A stretch of DNA of 55,168 nt from Halorubrum sp. Hd13 (GCF_002252755.1 NZ_NHOY01000051.1:1-55168); one strand, 5' to 3'; counted from the first letter of the stretch, positions 1-7,733 are shown. Translations and numbers: made by a program. The notes: generated by a model not told the origin, from the sequence alone.

Positions 1-200
1 ACCGCGCCGGCGACGACGCCGACGAAGAGGGCCGACGCGACCGCGGTCGCGACCGGGAAGGAGGCGACCGCGACGACCGCGACGGGCAGCGCCGCGAAGG
101 CGGCCATCACGCGCGGCGAGGGCAGGGGGGCTGACGGGTCGGGACCCGCGTACGGGTCGGGGTGTACGGTGCGTCTGGAGCGGGATCGGTCTCGTCTCAT
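1..200 (-). CDS. Putative membrane protein, N-terminal part, cut by the window edge
   Basis: A minus-strand frame opens at an ATG at 198-200 and stays open to the window edge (about 66 residues). A basic start (MRRDRSRSRR) is followed by a Pro/Asp-rich stretch and then a long Ala/Val/Phe-rich hydrophobic segment that looks like the first membrane helix. Codons are strongly GC at the third position, as in neighbouring genes. The family cannot be named from this fragment, and an internal start just before the hydrophobic segment (GTG-ATG near 107-112) is possible. Confidence 0.5.
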   Translation of the reverse strand, partial: MRRDRSRSRRTVHPDPYAGPDPSAPLPSPRVMAAFAALPVAVVAVASFPVATAVASALFVGVVAGA

Positions 201-307
201 GATTGGATGGGGGCGGGTGGCGCGAGGGCCTCGCGCCGCGGTCTGGTGCTGTGCGTCGGTCGGGGACCGTGTCGAGTGCGTCGCGGTCCGGTCGGCGTCC
301 GGGAGCG

Positions 308-356
308 GTCGTCGCCCGCGGGAGGTCGTCGCCCGCGGGAGGTCGTCGCCCGCGGG
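308..356. repeat. 17-bp tandem repeat, almost three copies
   Basis: The unit gtcgtcgcccgcgggag is repeated head to tail at 308, 325 and 342, the last copy losing its final two bases. It lies between the two minus-strand genes at this end, just beyond the stop codon of the 97-residue protein. Confidence 0.85.
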
Positions 357-360
357 CCGG

Positions 361-654
361 TCATCGGTCGCGGTCGGTCGCCGCTCGCTCTCGCGAGCGG
401 GCCTCCGAGACCCCGACGACGTCGGTGAGGTCGGCGACCCCGACGTCCGGCGCGAGCCGGACCGAGGCGTCGACGTCGACCGTGAGGTCGTTGAGGCGGG
501 GGCGGAGGTCGACCACGTCGACGCGTTCGACGTCGACGCCGTCGCGACCCTCGAGCTTCGATCGGACGCCGGCGTGGAGGTCGCCCGCGGCGTCGCGGGG
601 GACCGCCACCCGGAGCGCGACGTCGGTCGCGCGGTGGCAGGGTGGGGCTGCCAT
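361..654 (-). CDS. Small acidic protein of unknown function
   Basis: This 97-residue frame has strong GC3 bias and the acidic, Val/Asp/Arg-rich composition of real haloarchaeal genes, with alternating hydrophobic positions suggesting beta strands. No family is recognised. The ATG (652-654) lies only 3 nt after the end of a tRNA-like element on the same strand, so if both are expressed the element would sit in the 5' leader. A start further inside the frame cannot be excluded. Confidence 0.55.
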   Translation of the reverse strand: MAAPPCHRATDVALRVAVPRDAAGDLHAGVRSKLEGRDGVDVERVDVVDLRPRLNDLTVDVDASVRLAPDVGVADLTDVVGVSEARSRERAATDRDR

Positions 655-657
655 ACG

Positions 658-714
658 GACCCGGGAGGGAGTCGATTCCTCACCCCGAGGCTCTGCCGCT
701 TGAGCTACCGGGTC
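658..714 (-). other. tRNA-like element lacking an anticodon arm (possible tRNA remnant)
   Basis: Read on the minus strand, this 57-nt stretch has a perfect 7-bp acceptor stem (GACCCGG with CCGGGTC), TA at positions 8-9, a D-arm with stem GCTC/GAGC, and a T-arm-like hairpin whose loop keeps the T-C-G-A core. Only 8 nt separate the D and T arms where a normal tRNA has about 23, so the anticodon arm is absent. One T-stem pair is mismatched. It is most likely a deleted tRNA gene. A structured leader for the gene at 361-654 is the alternative. Confidence 0.45.
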
Positions 715-1090
715 TAACGGTCGAAACGACCAGAGCGTCGGGGGACGGGGAAAGAAGACGGCACGCGCCTCGACGGGCGGGGGCCGACCGTCCCCGCGTC
801 GGGGTCACGCGGCGACGGCGTCGAGACGAGCGACGACCGACCCGCGGACCCGCTTCCCGACGCTCCGAAGGGGGGCGAACGTCGGAATGGGGTCGCGGAC
901 GGTCATGGTGGGGGCGCCCGGCGGGAGATCCGCTCGGACGTGTACTCACGCAGAGGGGGAACCGAATTAATAGTTGCCCGAGTGTGGGGATCAATGGCGT
1001 GATTCGACGCCGGTGAAATATGACTATTGAGTATAATAAACGGGATGACATCGGCGGACGATTCCGCCTCGGATCACCAATACACTAAGG
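715..1090. other. Intergenic region upstream of the antiporter
   Basis: I see no convincing gene here. AT-rich patches at about 963-972 and 1029-1043 (gagtataataaacgg) are promoter candidates for the antiporter at 1091. A small hairpin (ggcgga/tccgcc, 1053-1068) falls in what would be its 5' leader. Confidence 0.5.
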
Positions 1091-2971
1091 ATGCCGGCGA
1101 CCGTACACGTGGTAGACGTGTCCAGCCTGTTGCCGGTCATCGCGGCGATTCTTGTGTCGGGGCTCGTCGTCCAACTGGTCGCCCACCGACTGAAGGTGCC
1201 GAGCGTCATTTTCTACCTCCTCATCGGGGTGGTGCTGGGGCCGGAGGTGTTGGGGCTCGTGACCCTCGAGACGTTCGGGAACGGGTTGGAGATCATCGTC
1301 GGGATCAGCGTCGCGATCATCGTCTTCGAGGGCGCGTTCGCCCTGCGGATCGAGCGTATCCGCGGCGCGTCCACGGTGTCGCTCCGGCTCGTGACGGTCA
1401 GCGCGCTCGTGATGTTCCTCGGAACGGCGGCCGCGGTTCGGTTCTTCGAAGGCGCCGACTGGGAGATCGCGCTGCTCATCGGGGCGCTGCTCGTGGCGAC
1501 GGGGCCGACCGTGATCACGCCGATACTCAACGTCGTCCGCGTCAGGGACCACGTCGCGACGGCGTTAGAGACCGAGGGGATCGTCAACGACGTGACGGCC
1601 GCGATCGTCGCCGTGGTGATCTTCGAGACGCTGCTGCTCGACGACCTCGGCGTTCCGGCGACCCTCTTCTCGTTCGTCGAGCGGCTCGGCGTCGGCGTGG
1701 CCGCCGGAGTGCTCGCGACGGCGATCATCTACTTGCTGCTGGACAGCGAGTTCGTCCCCGACCGCGACGTGCAGGCGTCGCAGTTCCTCGTGTTGGCGGC
1801 GGCGGTCGGGGCGTTCGCGGCCGCCGAGGCCGTCGCCGCCGAGGCGGGGATCGCGGCGGCGGCGACGAGCGGGATCCTCCTCGGCAACCTCGACATCGCT
1901 CACAGAGAGGAGATAGAGCGGTTCGCGGAGAACACGACGCTCGTCGTCCTCTCGTTCGTGTTCATCTCGCTGGCCGCGCTGATCGACGTCCAAGCGATCG
2001 CGGCGCTCGGCGTCGGAGCCGTCGGGCTCGTGCTCGTGATCATGCTCGTGCTCCGACCGCTCGGGGCGATCATCGCCACCGCCGGCGTCGAGCGGTTCAC
2101 GTGGCCGGAGCGGCTGTTCATCGCCGGTGTCGGTCCGCGCGGGATCATCCCGGCGAGCGTGGCCACCCTGTTCGCCATCGAGCTGGAGCTCGCGGGGAAC
2201 GTGGCGCAGGGCCAGCTGCTGGTCGGGACGGTGTTCGCCGTCATCTTCGCGACAGTCGCGATCGAGGCCGGGCTCGCGCGGCAGATCGGCGACTTCCTCG
2301 GAGTGTCACCAATGCGCACGATAATCATCGGCGGCGGTCGGGTCGGCCGGGCGCTCGCCACACGGCTGGAGCGGCGGGGAGAGTACGTCGTCATCGTCGA
2401 GATAGACGACGAAGAGGCCGAAGGAGCGCGCTCGGACGGGTTCACCGTGTACGAGGGCGACGGCAGCGACACGGAGACGCTGCGCGGCGCCGGGATCGAG
2501 GACGCCAAGCGGGTGATCACGGTGACCGGTGACGACGACATCAACCTCCTCGCGTGCCAGCTGGCGATCACGAAGTTCGACGTGGAATCGGTGTACTCGC
2601 GGGTGAACGAGCCGGACAACGTCGACGCCTTCGACAGTATCGGCGTGAAGGCGATCGACTCGCCGACGGCGACCGCGGTGGCCATCGACGACGAGATCGA
2701 GCGGCCGGCGATCACCCACTGGATGAGCGAGCTCGGAGACAGCCACGACGTGCAGGAGGTCGAGGTGACCTCGGAGGATCTCACCGGCAAGAGCATCCGC
2801 GACCTCAACGCGCAGATCCCCGACGGGACGTTCGTCGCCGTCGTCAGCCGCAACGGCGAGAACCACGTGCCGTCGGCGGACAGCGTGCTGGAGTACGGCG
2901 ACCACGTCACCTTTATCGGCGACACGGACGCCGTCAGGAAGGCGATGAACCGGTTCCACCCGCACGACTGA
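1091..2971 (+). CDS. NhaP/CPA1-type Na+(K+)/H+ antiporter with C-terminal RCK (TrkA-N/TrkA-C) module
   Basis: This 626-residue membrane protein probably exchanges cytoplasmic Na+ or K+ for protons. Residues 1-405 are a string of hydrophobic segments typical of CPA antiporters, with Asn166-Asp167 in the membrane part at the place of the family's ion-binding ND pair. From about residue 408 a Rossmann domain begins (IIIGGGRVGRALA), the NAD-binding TrkA-N fold, and the last 75 residues resemble TrkA-C. Fusion of antiporter and RCK domains implies gating by nucleotide or ligand. Whether Na+ or K+ is carried cannot be read from the sequence. Confidence 0.93.
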   Translation: MPATVHVVDVSSLLPVIAAILVSGLVVQLVAHRLKVPSVIFYLLIGVVLGPEVLGLVTLETFGNGLEIIVGISVAIIVFEGAFALRIERIRGASTVSLRLVTVSALVMFLGTAAAVRFFEGADWEIALLIGALLVATGPTVITPILNVVRVRDHVATALETEGIVNDVTAAIVAVVIFETLLLDDLGVPATLFSFVERLGVGVAAGVLATAIIYLLLDSEFVPDRDVQASQFLVLAAAVGAFAAAEAVAAEAGIAAAATSGILLGNLDIAHREEIERFAENTTLVVLSFVFISLAALIDVQAIAALGVGAVGLVLVIMLVLRPLGAIIATAGVERFTWPERLFIAGVGPRGIIPASVATLFAIELELAGNVAQGQLLVGTVFAVIFATVAIEAGLARQIGDFLGVSPMRTIIIGGGRVGRALATRLERRGEYVVIVEIDDEEAEGARSDGFTVYEGDGSDTETLRGAGIEDAKRVITVTGDDDINLLACQLAITKFDVESVYSRVNEPDNVDAFDSIGVKAIDSPTATAVAIDDEIERPAITHWMSELGDSHDVQEVEVTSEDLTGKSIRDLNAQIPDGTFVAVVSRNGENHVPSADSVLEYGDHVTFIGDTDAVRKAMNRFHPHD

Positions 2972-3019
2972 TCGGCGACGCGGGCCACGGTCGGCGTCGT
3001 CGCGAGCGCGGCTCCCGCC

Positions 3020-3454
3020 TCACTGACACCGGTTCTGTCGGAAGGTCACGTCGAAGACCGACTGCAGAGTGACGTAGAGCACCTCGCCGTAGGTGGCGCC
3101 CGGCGGACAGTCCGGGACGAACGTGTACTCACCGATGAGGCCGAGTCCCGAGACGTGCACGCGAATCAGCGCCCGTGCGGACTCGAAGGCGTCCTCGATC
3201 ACCGACAGGGCCTCCTCCGGACCGGACGGGCCGACGGAGATGGTCTGCTGGAACACTACGTTCTCCGAGAGTCCCGACTCCACCGCGGCCGGGAGCACTT
3301 CGAGTTCGATCGTTCGTTCGGCGTCGAAGTCGCCGCCGACCTCGATGGTCACCGTCTGTGGGTCTCCGAACCTCTCTCTGAGAGAACAGCCGCCGAGTGC
3401 CCCGAGCACACTCGTTCCGAGCGTCCCGAGAATCGCTCGCCGCGTGCGCTCCAT
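3020..3454 (-). CDS. Predicted lipoprotein, unknown function
   Basis: The 144-residue product starts MERTRRAILGTLG and has a twin-arginine-like N terminus, a short hydrophobic stretch and a lipobox (LGALGGC, Cys23), so it is probably exported and lipid-anchored. The mature part is beta-rich (VTIEVGGDFDAERTIELEVLP) and has two further cysteines near the C terminus. I chose the ATG at 3452-3454 because the signal begins there; the frame runs farther upstream into the tRNA-Arg repeat field. It converges with the antiporter gene across a 48-bp gap. No family is recognised. Confidence 0.8.
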   Translation of the reverse strand: MERTRRAILGTLGTSVLGALGGCSLRERFGDPQTVTIEVGGDFDAERTIELEVLPAAVESGLSENVVFQQTISVGPSGPEEALSVIEDAFESARALIRVHVSGLGLIGEYTFVPDCPPGATYGEVLYVTLQSVFDVTFRQNRCQ

Positions 3455-3523
3455 GTCGCGTTGCACCTCGTCCGGTTTCTTCAACGTTGGGGCTCGGCGA
3501 CCGAGCGGCGGAGCCCCGAACGG

Positions 3524-3614
3524 GCGAGCGTGAGGCACGTCAGGACCGAACGCCGCGGCTGCCGAACGAAGTGAGGCAGCCGCAAAGTGAGCGTCCTGAC
3601 GGAGATTTGAACTC
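3524..3614. repeat. 91-bp direct repeat, copy 1, carrying the tRNA-Arg 3' end
   Basis: This copy is identical to 3807-3897. Its right end (3592-3614) is the T-arm and 3' acceptor strand of the tRNA-Arg gene at 3875-3947. The other 68 bp copy the sequence just downstream of that tRNA. It includes a hairpin with 8-bp arms (cggctgcc/ggcagccg). Confidence 0.95.
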
Positions 3615-3720
3615 GGAAAGACCGTCGGCCTCGCTTCGTCGCCGGCGCTTCGCGCCGGCTGCCTGCGAGACCGAAGGTCTCGCTTCGCTCGGCCGCTGCG
3701 ACTTTCCTGCTCAAATCTCC
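3601..3720. repeat. Imperfect long inverted repeat built on the partial tRNA-Arg T-arm
   Basis: The bases ggagatttga (3601-3610) and tcaaatctcc (3711-3720) are perfect inverted copies. Inside them ggaaag (3615-3620) pairs with ctttcc (3702-3707). The partial tRNA end is thus the left arm of a large hairpin, whose interior is filled with smaller hairpins rich in gcttcg and ctcgcttcgctcg. Confidence 0.85.
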
Positions 3721-3724
3721 GCGG

Positions 3725-3780
3725 CGTTTTCGGACACACGCACGGCTCGCGGTGCTCGCCGTTTGGTGTGTCCGAAAACG
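3725..3780. repeat. Perfect 15-bp inverted repeat with a 26-nt loop
   Basis: The arms cgttttcggacacac (3725-3739) and gtgtgtccgaaaacg (3766-3780) are exact reverse complements. The element lies inside the tRNA-Arg repeat field, directly before a degraded third tRNA-Arg tail (3779-3797). Confidence 0.93.
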
Positions 3781-3806
3781 TTCTGACGGAGTCTCACGCG
3801 AGCGAA

Positions 3807-3897
3807 GCGAGCGTGAGGCACGTCAGGACCGAACGCCGCGGCTGCCGAACGAAGTGAGGCAGCCGCAAAGTGAGCGTCCTGACGGAGATTTGAACTC
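3807..3897. repeat. 91-bp direct repeat, copy 2, overlapping the complete tRNA-Arg
   Basis: This copy matches 3524-3614 exactly and enters the tRNA-Arg gene by 23 nt (3875-3897). The two copies are separated by 192 bp of hairpin-rich sequence. Confidence 0.95.
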
Positions 3898-3947
3898 CGG
3901 TCCCTGGCTCCGCAAGCCAAGAGGATAGTCCACTACCCTACCAGGAC
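3875..3947 (-). tRNA. tRNA-Arg (anticodon GCG)
   Basis: The minus strand folds as a full cloverleaf. The acceptor is GTCCTGG/TCAGGAC, the D-stem GGGT/ATCC, the anticodon arm TTGGC-TTGCGGA-GCCAG with anticodon GCG, the T-arm GGAGT-TCAAATC-type, and the discriminator G. No CCA is encoded, so the 3' end needs tRNase Z and CCA addition. There is no intron. Its 3' part is duplicated downstream. Confidence 0.93.
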
Positions 3948-4236
3948 TCAATCAAACGTACCGCGGTAGAACTTAAGACGGTTACGGTCCGTAGGCCGCG
4001 TGGCGGAGGGTCGCATGCGGCGCGGTCGGGAGAGACGGCCGTGGACGGATTGCACACCTTTTGTATCGAGGGGACCGATGAGCCCATATGACGGAACTCC
4101 GATCCGCGACGGCGACGCCGCGGACCCGACGGGCGACGACGCCCCGGCGCGGACCAGAAGCGGGCGTGGGTTCGGCCGTGAGACCCCGGCAAGGACAACG
4201 CTTATCCGCGGACTCGACAACCGAGGAGGTACGCGT
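3948..4236. promoter_or_regulatory. Region between tRNA-Arg and rpaC with ribosome-binding site
   Basis: No gene is convincing here. A TATA-like element (cgcttatcc, about 4199-4206) lies some 31-38 nt before the rpaC ATG. A clear Shine-Dalgarno run (gaggaggt, 4223-4230) ends 6 nt before ATG 4237, which fixes that start over in-frame alternatives farther upstream. Confidence 0.6.
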
Positions 4237-5715
4237 ATGGGAGTGATAGAGGACGTCTACGAGGACCTCGACACCGACGTCGAGTTCGAGGAGTTCGAGG
4301 CGGCCGTCGAGGACAAGGTCGAGCAGATGGGCGGGCTCGCCGACGAGGAGACGGCCGCGATGCTGATCGCCCACGAGCTCCGCGACGAGGAGGCCGACAC
4401 GATCGCCGACATCGAGCCGGGGATGAACGACGTGAAGTTCCTCGGGAAGGTGACCTCCATCGGCGAGGTCCGGACCTTCGAGCGCGACGAGGAGGACGCC
4501 GAGGAGGGGCGCGTCTGCAACGTCGACGTCGCGGACGCCTCCGGCTCCGTGCGGGTCGCCCTCTGGGACGAGATGGCCGCGGCGGCCGTCGAGCAGCTGG
4601 AGGTCGGTCAGGTGCTCCGCGTCATGGGCCGCCCGAAGGAGGGGTACAGCGGCCTCGAGGTGAGCGCCGACAAGGTCGAGCCGGACGAGGACGCCGAGGT
4701 CGACGTGCAGGTGCTCGACACCTACCGCGTCGAGGACCTCTCGCTCGGCGCCTCCGACGTCGACCTCGTCGGACAGGTGCTCGACACCGACTCGGTCCGG
4801 ACGTTCGACCGCGACGACGGCAGCGAGGGGCGCGTGGCCAACCTCACCGTCGGCGACGAGACGGGCCGCGTGCGCGTCACGCTGTGGGACGACAAGGCCG
4901 ACCTCGCGGACGAGTTCGAGGCCGGCGAGGTCGTCGAGGTCGGCGACGGCTACGTCCGCGAGCGCGACGGTGACTTGGAGCTCCACGTCGGCGACCGCGG
5001 AACCGTCGAGCGCGTCGACGAGGACGTCGAGTACGTCCCCGAGACGACCGACATCGCCGACCTGGAGATCGGCGAGACGGTCGACGTCGGCGGGGGCGTC
5101 ATCGAGACGGACCCGAAGCGCACGTTCGACCGCGACGACGGCAGCGAGGGGCAGGTGCGGAACGTCCGGATCAAAGACGAGACCGGCGAGATCCGCGTCG
5201 CGCTGTGGGGCGACAAGGCCGACCGCGAGATCGACCTGGCGGACCGCGTCGTCTTCACCGATGTGGAGATCCAAGACGGCTGGCAGGACGACTTGGAGGC
5301 GTCCGCGAACTGGCGCTCGACGGTCACCGTTCTCGACGAGGGGGCGGAGGCGGCGGGCAACGCGGAGACCGACGCGTCCGGGTCCGGCGACGGTTCCGGA
5401 AACAGCGACCGCGCCGCGAGCGACACCGGACTCGGCGCCTTCGCTGAGGACGGACAGAAGGCGGCGACCGAGGCCGTCTCCGGCGGGGCCGGCGGGGAGG
5501 AGAGCGCCGGATCCGGCGGCACGGCGACCGCGACTGCGACCACGGAGGAGGTCGAGTTCACGGGGACCGTCGTGCAGACCGGCGACCCCGTCGTGTTGGA
5601 CGACGGCCAGCGGACGAAGAGCGTCGAGACCGACGCGAGCCTCCGGCTCGGCGAGGAGATCACCGTACGGGGCGCGGAGCGCGACGGGACGATCCACGCG
5701 GACGACGTGTTCTGA
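4237..5715 (+). CDS. rpaC: Replication protein A-type single-stranded DNA-binding protein
   Basis: The 492-residue acidic protein has a short helical N-terminal module (about 10-45) and three related OB folds (about 58-150, 165-265, 275-365). Each OB fold carries the pattern VRTF(D/E)R ... G(R/Q)V ... VRVxLWDDKA. A Gly/Ser/Ala-rich linker (about 370-440) and a short C-terminal domain follow. It should coat single-stranded DNA in replication and repair. The architecture matches the haloarchaeal RPA usually called RpaC, which is linked to the histone gene elsewhere, as here. Repetition between OB2 and OB3 is visible at the DNA level. Confidence 0.9.
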   Translation: MGVIEDVYEDLDTDVEFEEFEAAVEDKVEQMGGLADEETAAMLIAHELRDEEADTIADIEPGMNDVKFLGKVTSIGEVRTFERDEEDAEEGRVCNVDVADASGSVRVALWDEMAAAAVEQLEVGQVLRVMGRPKEGYSGLEVSADKVEPDEDAEVDVQVLDTYRVEDLSLGASDVDLVGQVLDTDSVRTFDRDDGSEGRVANLTVGDETGRVRVTLWDDKADLADEFEAGEVVEVGDGYVRERDGDLELHVGDRGTVERVDEDVEYVPETTDIADLEIGETVDVGGGVIETDPKRTFDRDDGSEGQVRNVRIKDETGEIRVALWGDKADREIDLADRVVFTDVEIQDGWQDDLEASANWRSTVTVLDEGAEAAGNAETDASGSGDGSGNSDRAASDTGLGAFAEDGQKAATEAVSGGAGGEESAGSGGTATATATTEEVEFTGTVVQTGDPVVLDDGQRTKSVETDASLRLGEEITVRGAERDGTIHADDVF

Positions 5716-5828
5716 CCGTCGCGGGCCGCTCCGTCCCGACTGACTCCGGTTTCGAGGGCGCCGAACAGCGACGCGACGAGTAGCCGCGACGCCAGCGCTC
5801 GGGCGCGGAGACGCCGGTAACGGAAAGC

Positions 5829-5837
5829 GTTATACGG
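5829..5837 (+). promoter_or_regulatory. TATA-like element of the histone gene
   Basis: The sequence gttatacgg is centred about 26 nt before the histone ATG (5859), consistent with a leaderless transcript that continues into the deacetylase gene. Confidence 0.55.
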
Positions 5838-5858
5838 TACACGGACGCGACTGTGTGT

Positions 5859-6290
5859 ATGAGTGTCGAGTTGCCGTTCGCGCCGGTCGACGGGATCATC
5901 CGGCGGAACGCCGGGGAGCTCCGCGTCAGCGCCGACGCCGCCGAGGAGCTGGCGCGCCGCATCCAATCGCACGGTGCGGAGCTGGCGATCGACGCGGCCG
6001 AGCGGGCAACCGAGGACGGACGGAAGACGCTGATGGCGTCGGATTTCGGCGTCGAACAGGTGATCGCCCGAGAGGATCTCACCCTGCCCGTCGCCCCCAT
6101 CGACCGGATCGCGCGGCTCCGGATCGACGACCGATACCGGGTCGGCGTCGACGCGCGGATCGCGTTGGCCGACATCTTGGAGGACTACGCGGACAACGTC
6201 GCGAGCGCCGCCGCGACGCTCGCGCGACACGCCGACCGACGGACCGTACAGGCCGAGGACATCGAAACGTACTTCGCGCTGTTCGAGTAG
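5859..6290 (+). CDS. hstA: Archaeal histone, doublet (two fused histone folds)
   Basis: The 143-residue protein contains two tandem histone folds. The first begins LPFAPVDGIIRRN (about 4-66), the second LPVAPIDRIARL (about 73-143). The repeat confirms a head-to-tail dimer as in other halophilic and methanogen doublet histones. It binds DNA as a pseudo-tetramer or acts as a regulator. A GTG at 5853 is in frame, but ATG 5859 fits the promoter distance better. The stop codon directly touches the start of the next gene, so the pair is almost certainly co-transcribed. Confidence 0.95.
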   Translation: MSVELPFAPVDGIIRRNAGELRVSADAAEELARRIQSHGAELAIDAAERATEDGRKTLMASDFGVEQVIAREDLTLPVAPIDRIARLRIDDRYRVGVDARIALADILEDYADNVASAAATLARHADRRTVQAEDIETYFALFE

Positions 6291-7295
6291 ATGCGGTTTG
6301 GCTACAGCGAGCGGTGTCTCGCGCACGACACGGGGGAGCGGCATCCGGAGAATCCGGACCGACTGCGCGCGATCCGCCGCGGCCTCGCCAAGCGGCACGG
6401 CGTCGAGTACGCCGAGGCGGACCCGGCGACCCGCGAGGAGGTCGTCGCCGTCCACGACGCGGAGTATGTAGACGAGTTCGAGGCGTTCGTCGACGACGGG
6501 GGCGGAAGCTGGGACCCGGACACTGTCGCGAGCGAGGGGACGTGGGACGCCGCGCTCACCGCGGCCGGCCTCGCGCAGTGGGCCGCCCGATCGGCGCTCG
6601 ACGGGGCCGACGGCCGGGACACCCCGTTCGCACTCGGCCGCCCCCCGGGCCACCACGCGGTCCCCGACGACGCGATGGGGTTCTGCTTCTTCAACAACGC
6701 CGCCGTCGCGGCCCAGACGGTCCTCGACGAGGGCGCCGCAGACCGGGTCGCGATCTTCGACTGGGACGTCCATCACGGGAACGGCACCCAGGACGTGTTC
6801 TACGACCGTGGCGACGTGCTCTACTCGTCGATCCACGAAGACGGGCTCTACCCGGACACCGGCGACCTCGAGGAGACCGGCCGCGACGACGGGGAAGGGA
6901 CCACGGTGAACCTCCCGCTCGCGGCCGGCGCCGGCGACGCCGACTACCGCTACGCCATCGACGAGGCGATCGGGCCGGCGATCGACCGGTTCGACCCCGA
7001 TCTGCTGATCGTCTCCGCGGGGTTCGACGCGCACCGCCACGACCCGATCTCGCGGATGCGCGTCTCCTCGGAGGGGTACGCGATGATGACCGACCGAGTC
7101 CGGTCGGTCGCCGACAACGCCGACGCGGTCGAGGCCTACGTGCTGGAGGGCGGCTACGGGCTCGACACCCTCGCCGAAGGGGTCTCGATGGTTCACGAGA
7201 CGTACGACGGTCGAACGCCGGTCACCGACGACGAGGAGCCGGACGCGAAGACGGAGTCGTTAGTGGCGGACCTGCGGGAGTTGCTCGACCTATAG
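6291..7295 (+). CDS. hdaI: Histone deacetylase / acetoin-utilisation family zinc deacetylase
   Basis: This 334-residue class I/II-like deacetylase keeps the catalytic set. His121-His122 lie in RPPGHHAVPD, zinc ligands Asp159 and His161 in DWDVHHGNGT, the third ligand Asp246 in SAGFDAH, and the catalytic Tyr289 in LEGGYGL. It should remove acetyl groups from lysines or small amines. The ATG follows the histone stop with no gap, so translation is probably coupled. That linkage makes the histone or another chromatin protein a tempting substrate, but doublet histones have few lysines and the substrate is unproven. Confidence 0.93.
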   Translation: MRFGYSERCLAHDTGERHPENPDRLRAIRRGLAKRHGVEYAEADPATREEVVAVHDAEYVDEFEAFVDDGGGSWDPDTVASEGTWDAALTAAGLAQWAARSALDGADGRDTPFALGRPPGHHAVPDDAMGFCFFNNAAVAAQTVLDEGAADRVAIFDWDVHHGNGTQDVFYDRGDVLYSSIHEDGLYPDTGDLEETGRDDGEGTTVNLPLAAGAGDADYRYAIDEAIGPAIDRFDPDLLIVSAGFDAHRHDPISRMRVSSEGYAMMTDRVRSVADNADAVEAYVLEGGYGLDTLAEGVSMVHETYDGRTPVTDDEEPDAKTESLVADLRELLDL

Positions 7296-7631
7296 GCGGC
7301 ACCGACCGGCGATCCGGGACCCGACGGACGCGCCGATCAGGCGGCTTCGCTCGTCGGTTAGCGTCGACAGAAACGCCCGGAGCGGGGTTTGAACCACAAT
7401 CGTTCCGCTCGTTTCGCTCGCGTCACTCTCTGATTCACACCCGCAGCGATCGATTTCGACGAACGGCTCGCTACGCTCGCCGTATTGTTCGGAGAAAACG
7501 CCCGGAGCGGGAGTTGAACCCGGAGGACTTCGTTCACTCCGTTCGCTCGTCCTCAGATTCAACTCCCTGCGAAACGATTCGTCGCCGCCGGTATCGACTC
7601 GCTGCGCTCGTCGATTGGCGGCGACAGAATA
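7296..7631. repeat. tRNA-Asp trailer repeat field (two tail units)
   Basis: This stretch downstream of the tRNA-Asp pair holds no credible gene. Two partial tRNA-Asp 3' ends lie at 7374-7395 and 7499-7520, each one mismatch from 7632-7653. Each is followed by hairpins of the gttcgctcg/cgagcgaac type and by a complement of its T-arm: ttcacaccc (7435-7443) for the first and ttcaactccc (7558-7567) for the second. Confidence 0.85.
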
Positions 7632-7704
7632 CGCCCGGAGCGGGATTTGAACCCGCGTCACGACCGTGACAGGGTCGTATGATGGGCCACTACACCATCC
7701 GGGC
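7632..7704 (-). tRNA. tRNA-Asp (anticodon GTC), copy 1
   Basis: The minus strand gives a complete cloverleaf with acceptor GCCCGGA/TCCGGGC, anticodon arm CGACC-CTGTCAC-GGTCG (anticodon GTC), T-loop TTCAAAT and discriminator G. No intron and no encoded CCA are present. The sequence is identical to the copy 102 bp away. Its trailer runs into the partial-tail repeats at 7374-7631. Confidence 0.95.
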
Positions 7705-7733
7705 AAACAGCGACAAAGCCCCGAAACGGGGGA

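Noticed and set aside
680-1051. 123-residue minus-strand frame crossing the tRNA-like element
   Set aside because: It has Arg/Pro/Ser-rich composition, covers the tRNA-like element and promoter region, and shows no motif.
1027-2532. 501-residue plus-strand frame overlapping the antiporter
   Set aside because: It is an Arg/Gly-rich out-of-frame reading of the antiporter, typical of high-GC shadows.
3982-5697. 571-residue minus-strand open frame
   Set aside because: It is the antisense shadow of rpaC, kept open by GC3 bias. It has low-complexity Val/Asp/Leu/Arg composition with no motif.
4950-7196. 748-residue minus-strand open frame across rpaC, histone and deacetylase
   Set aside because: It lies opposite three well-supported genes and has no recognisable domain.
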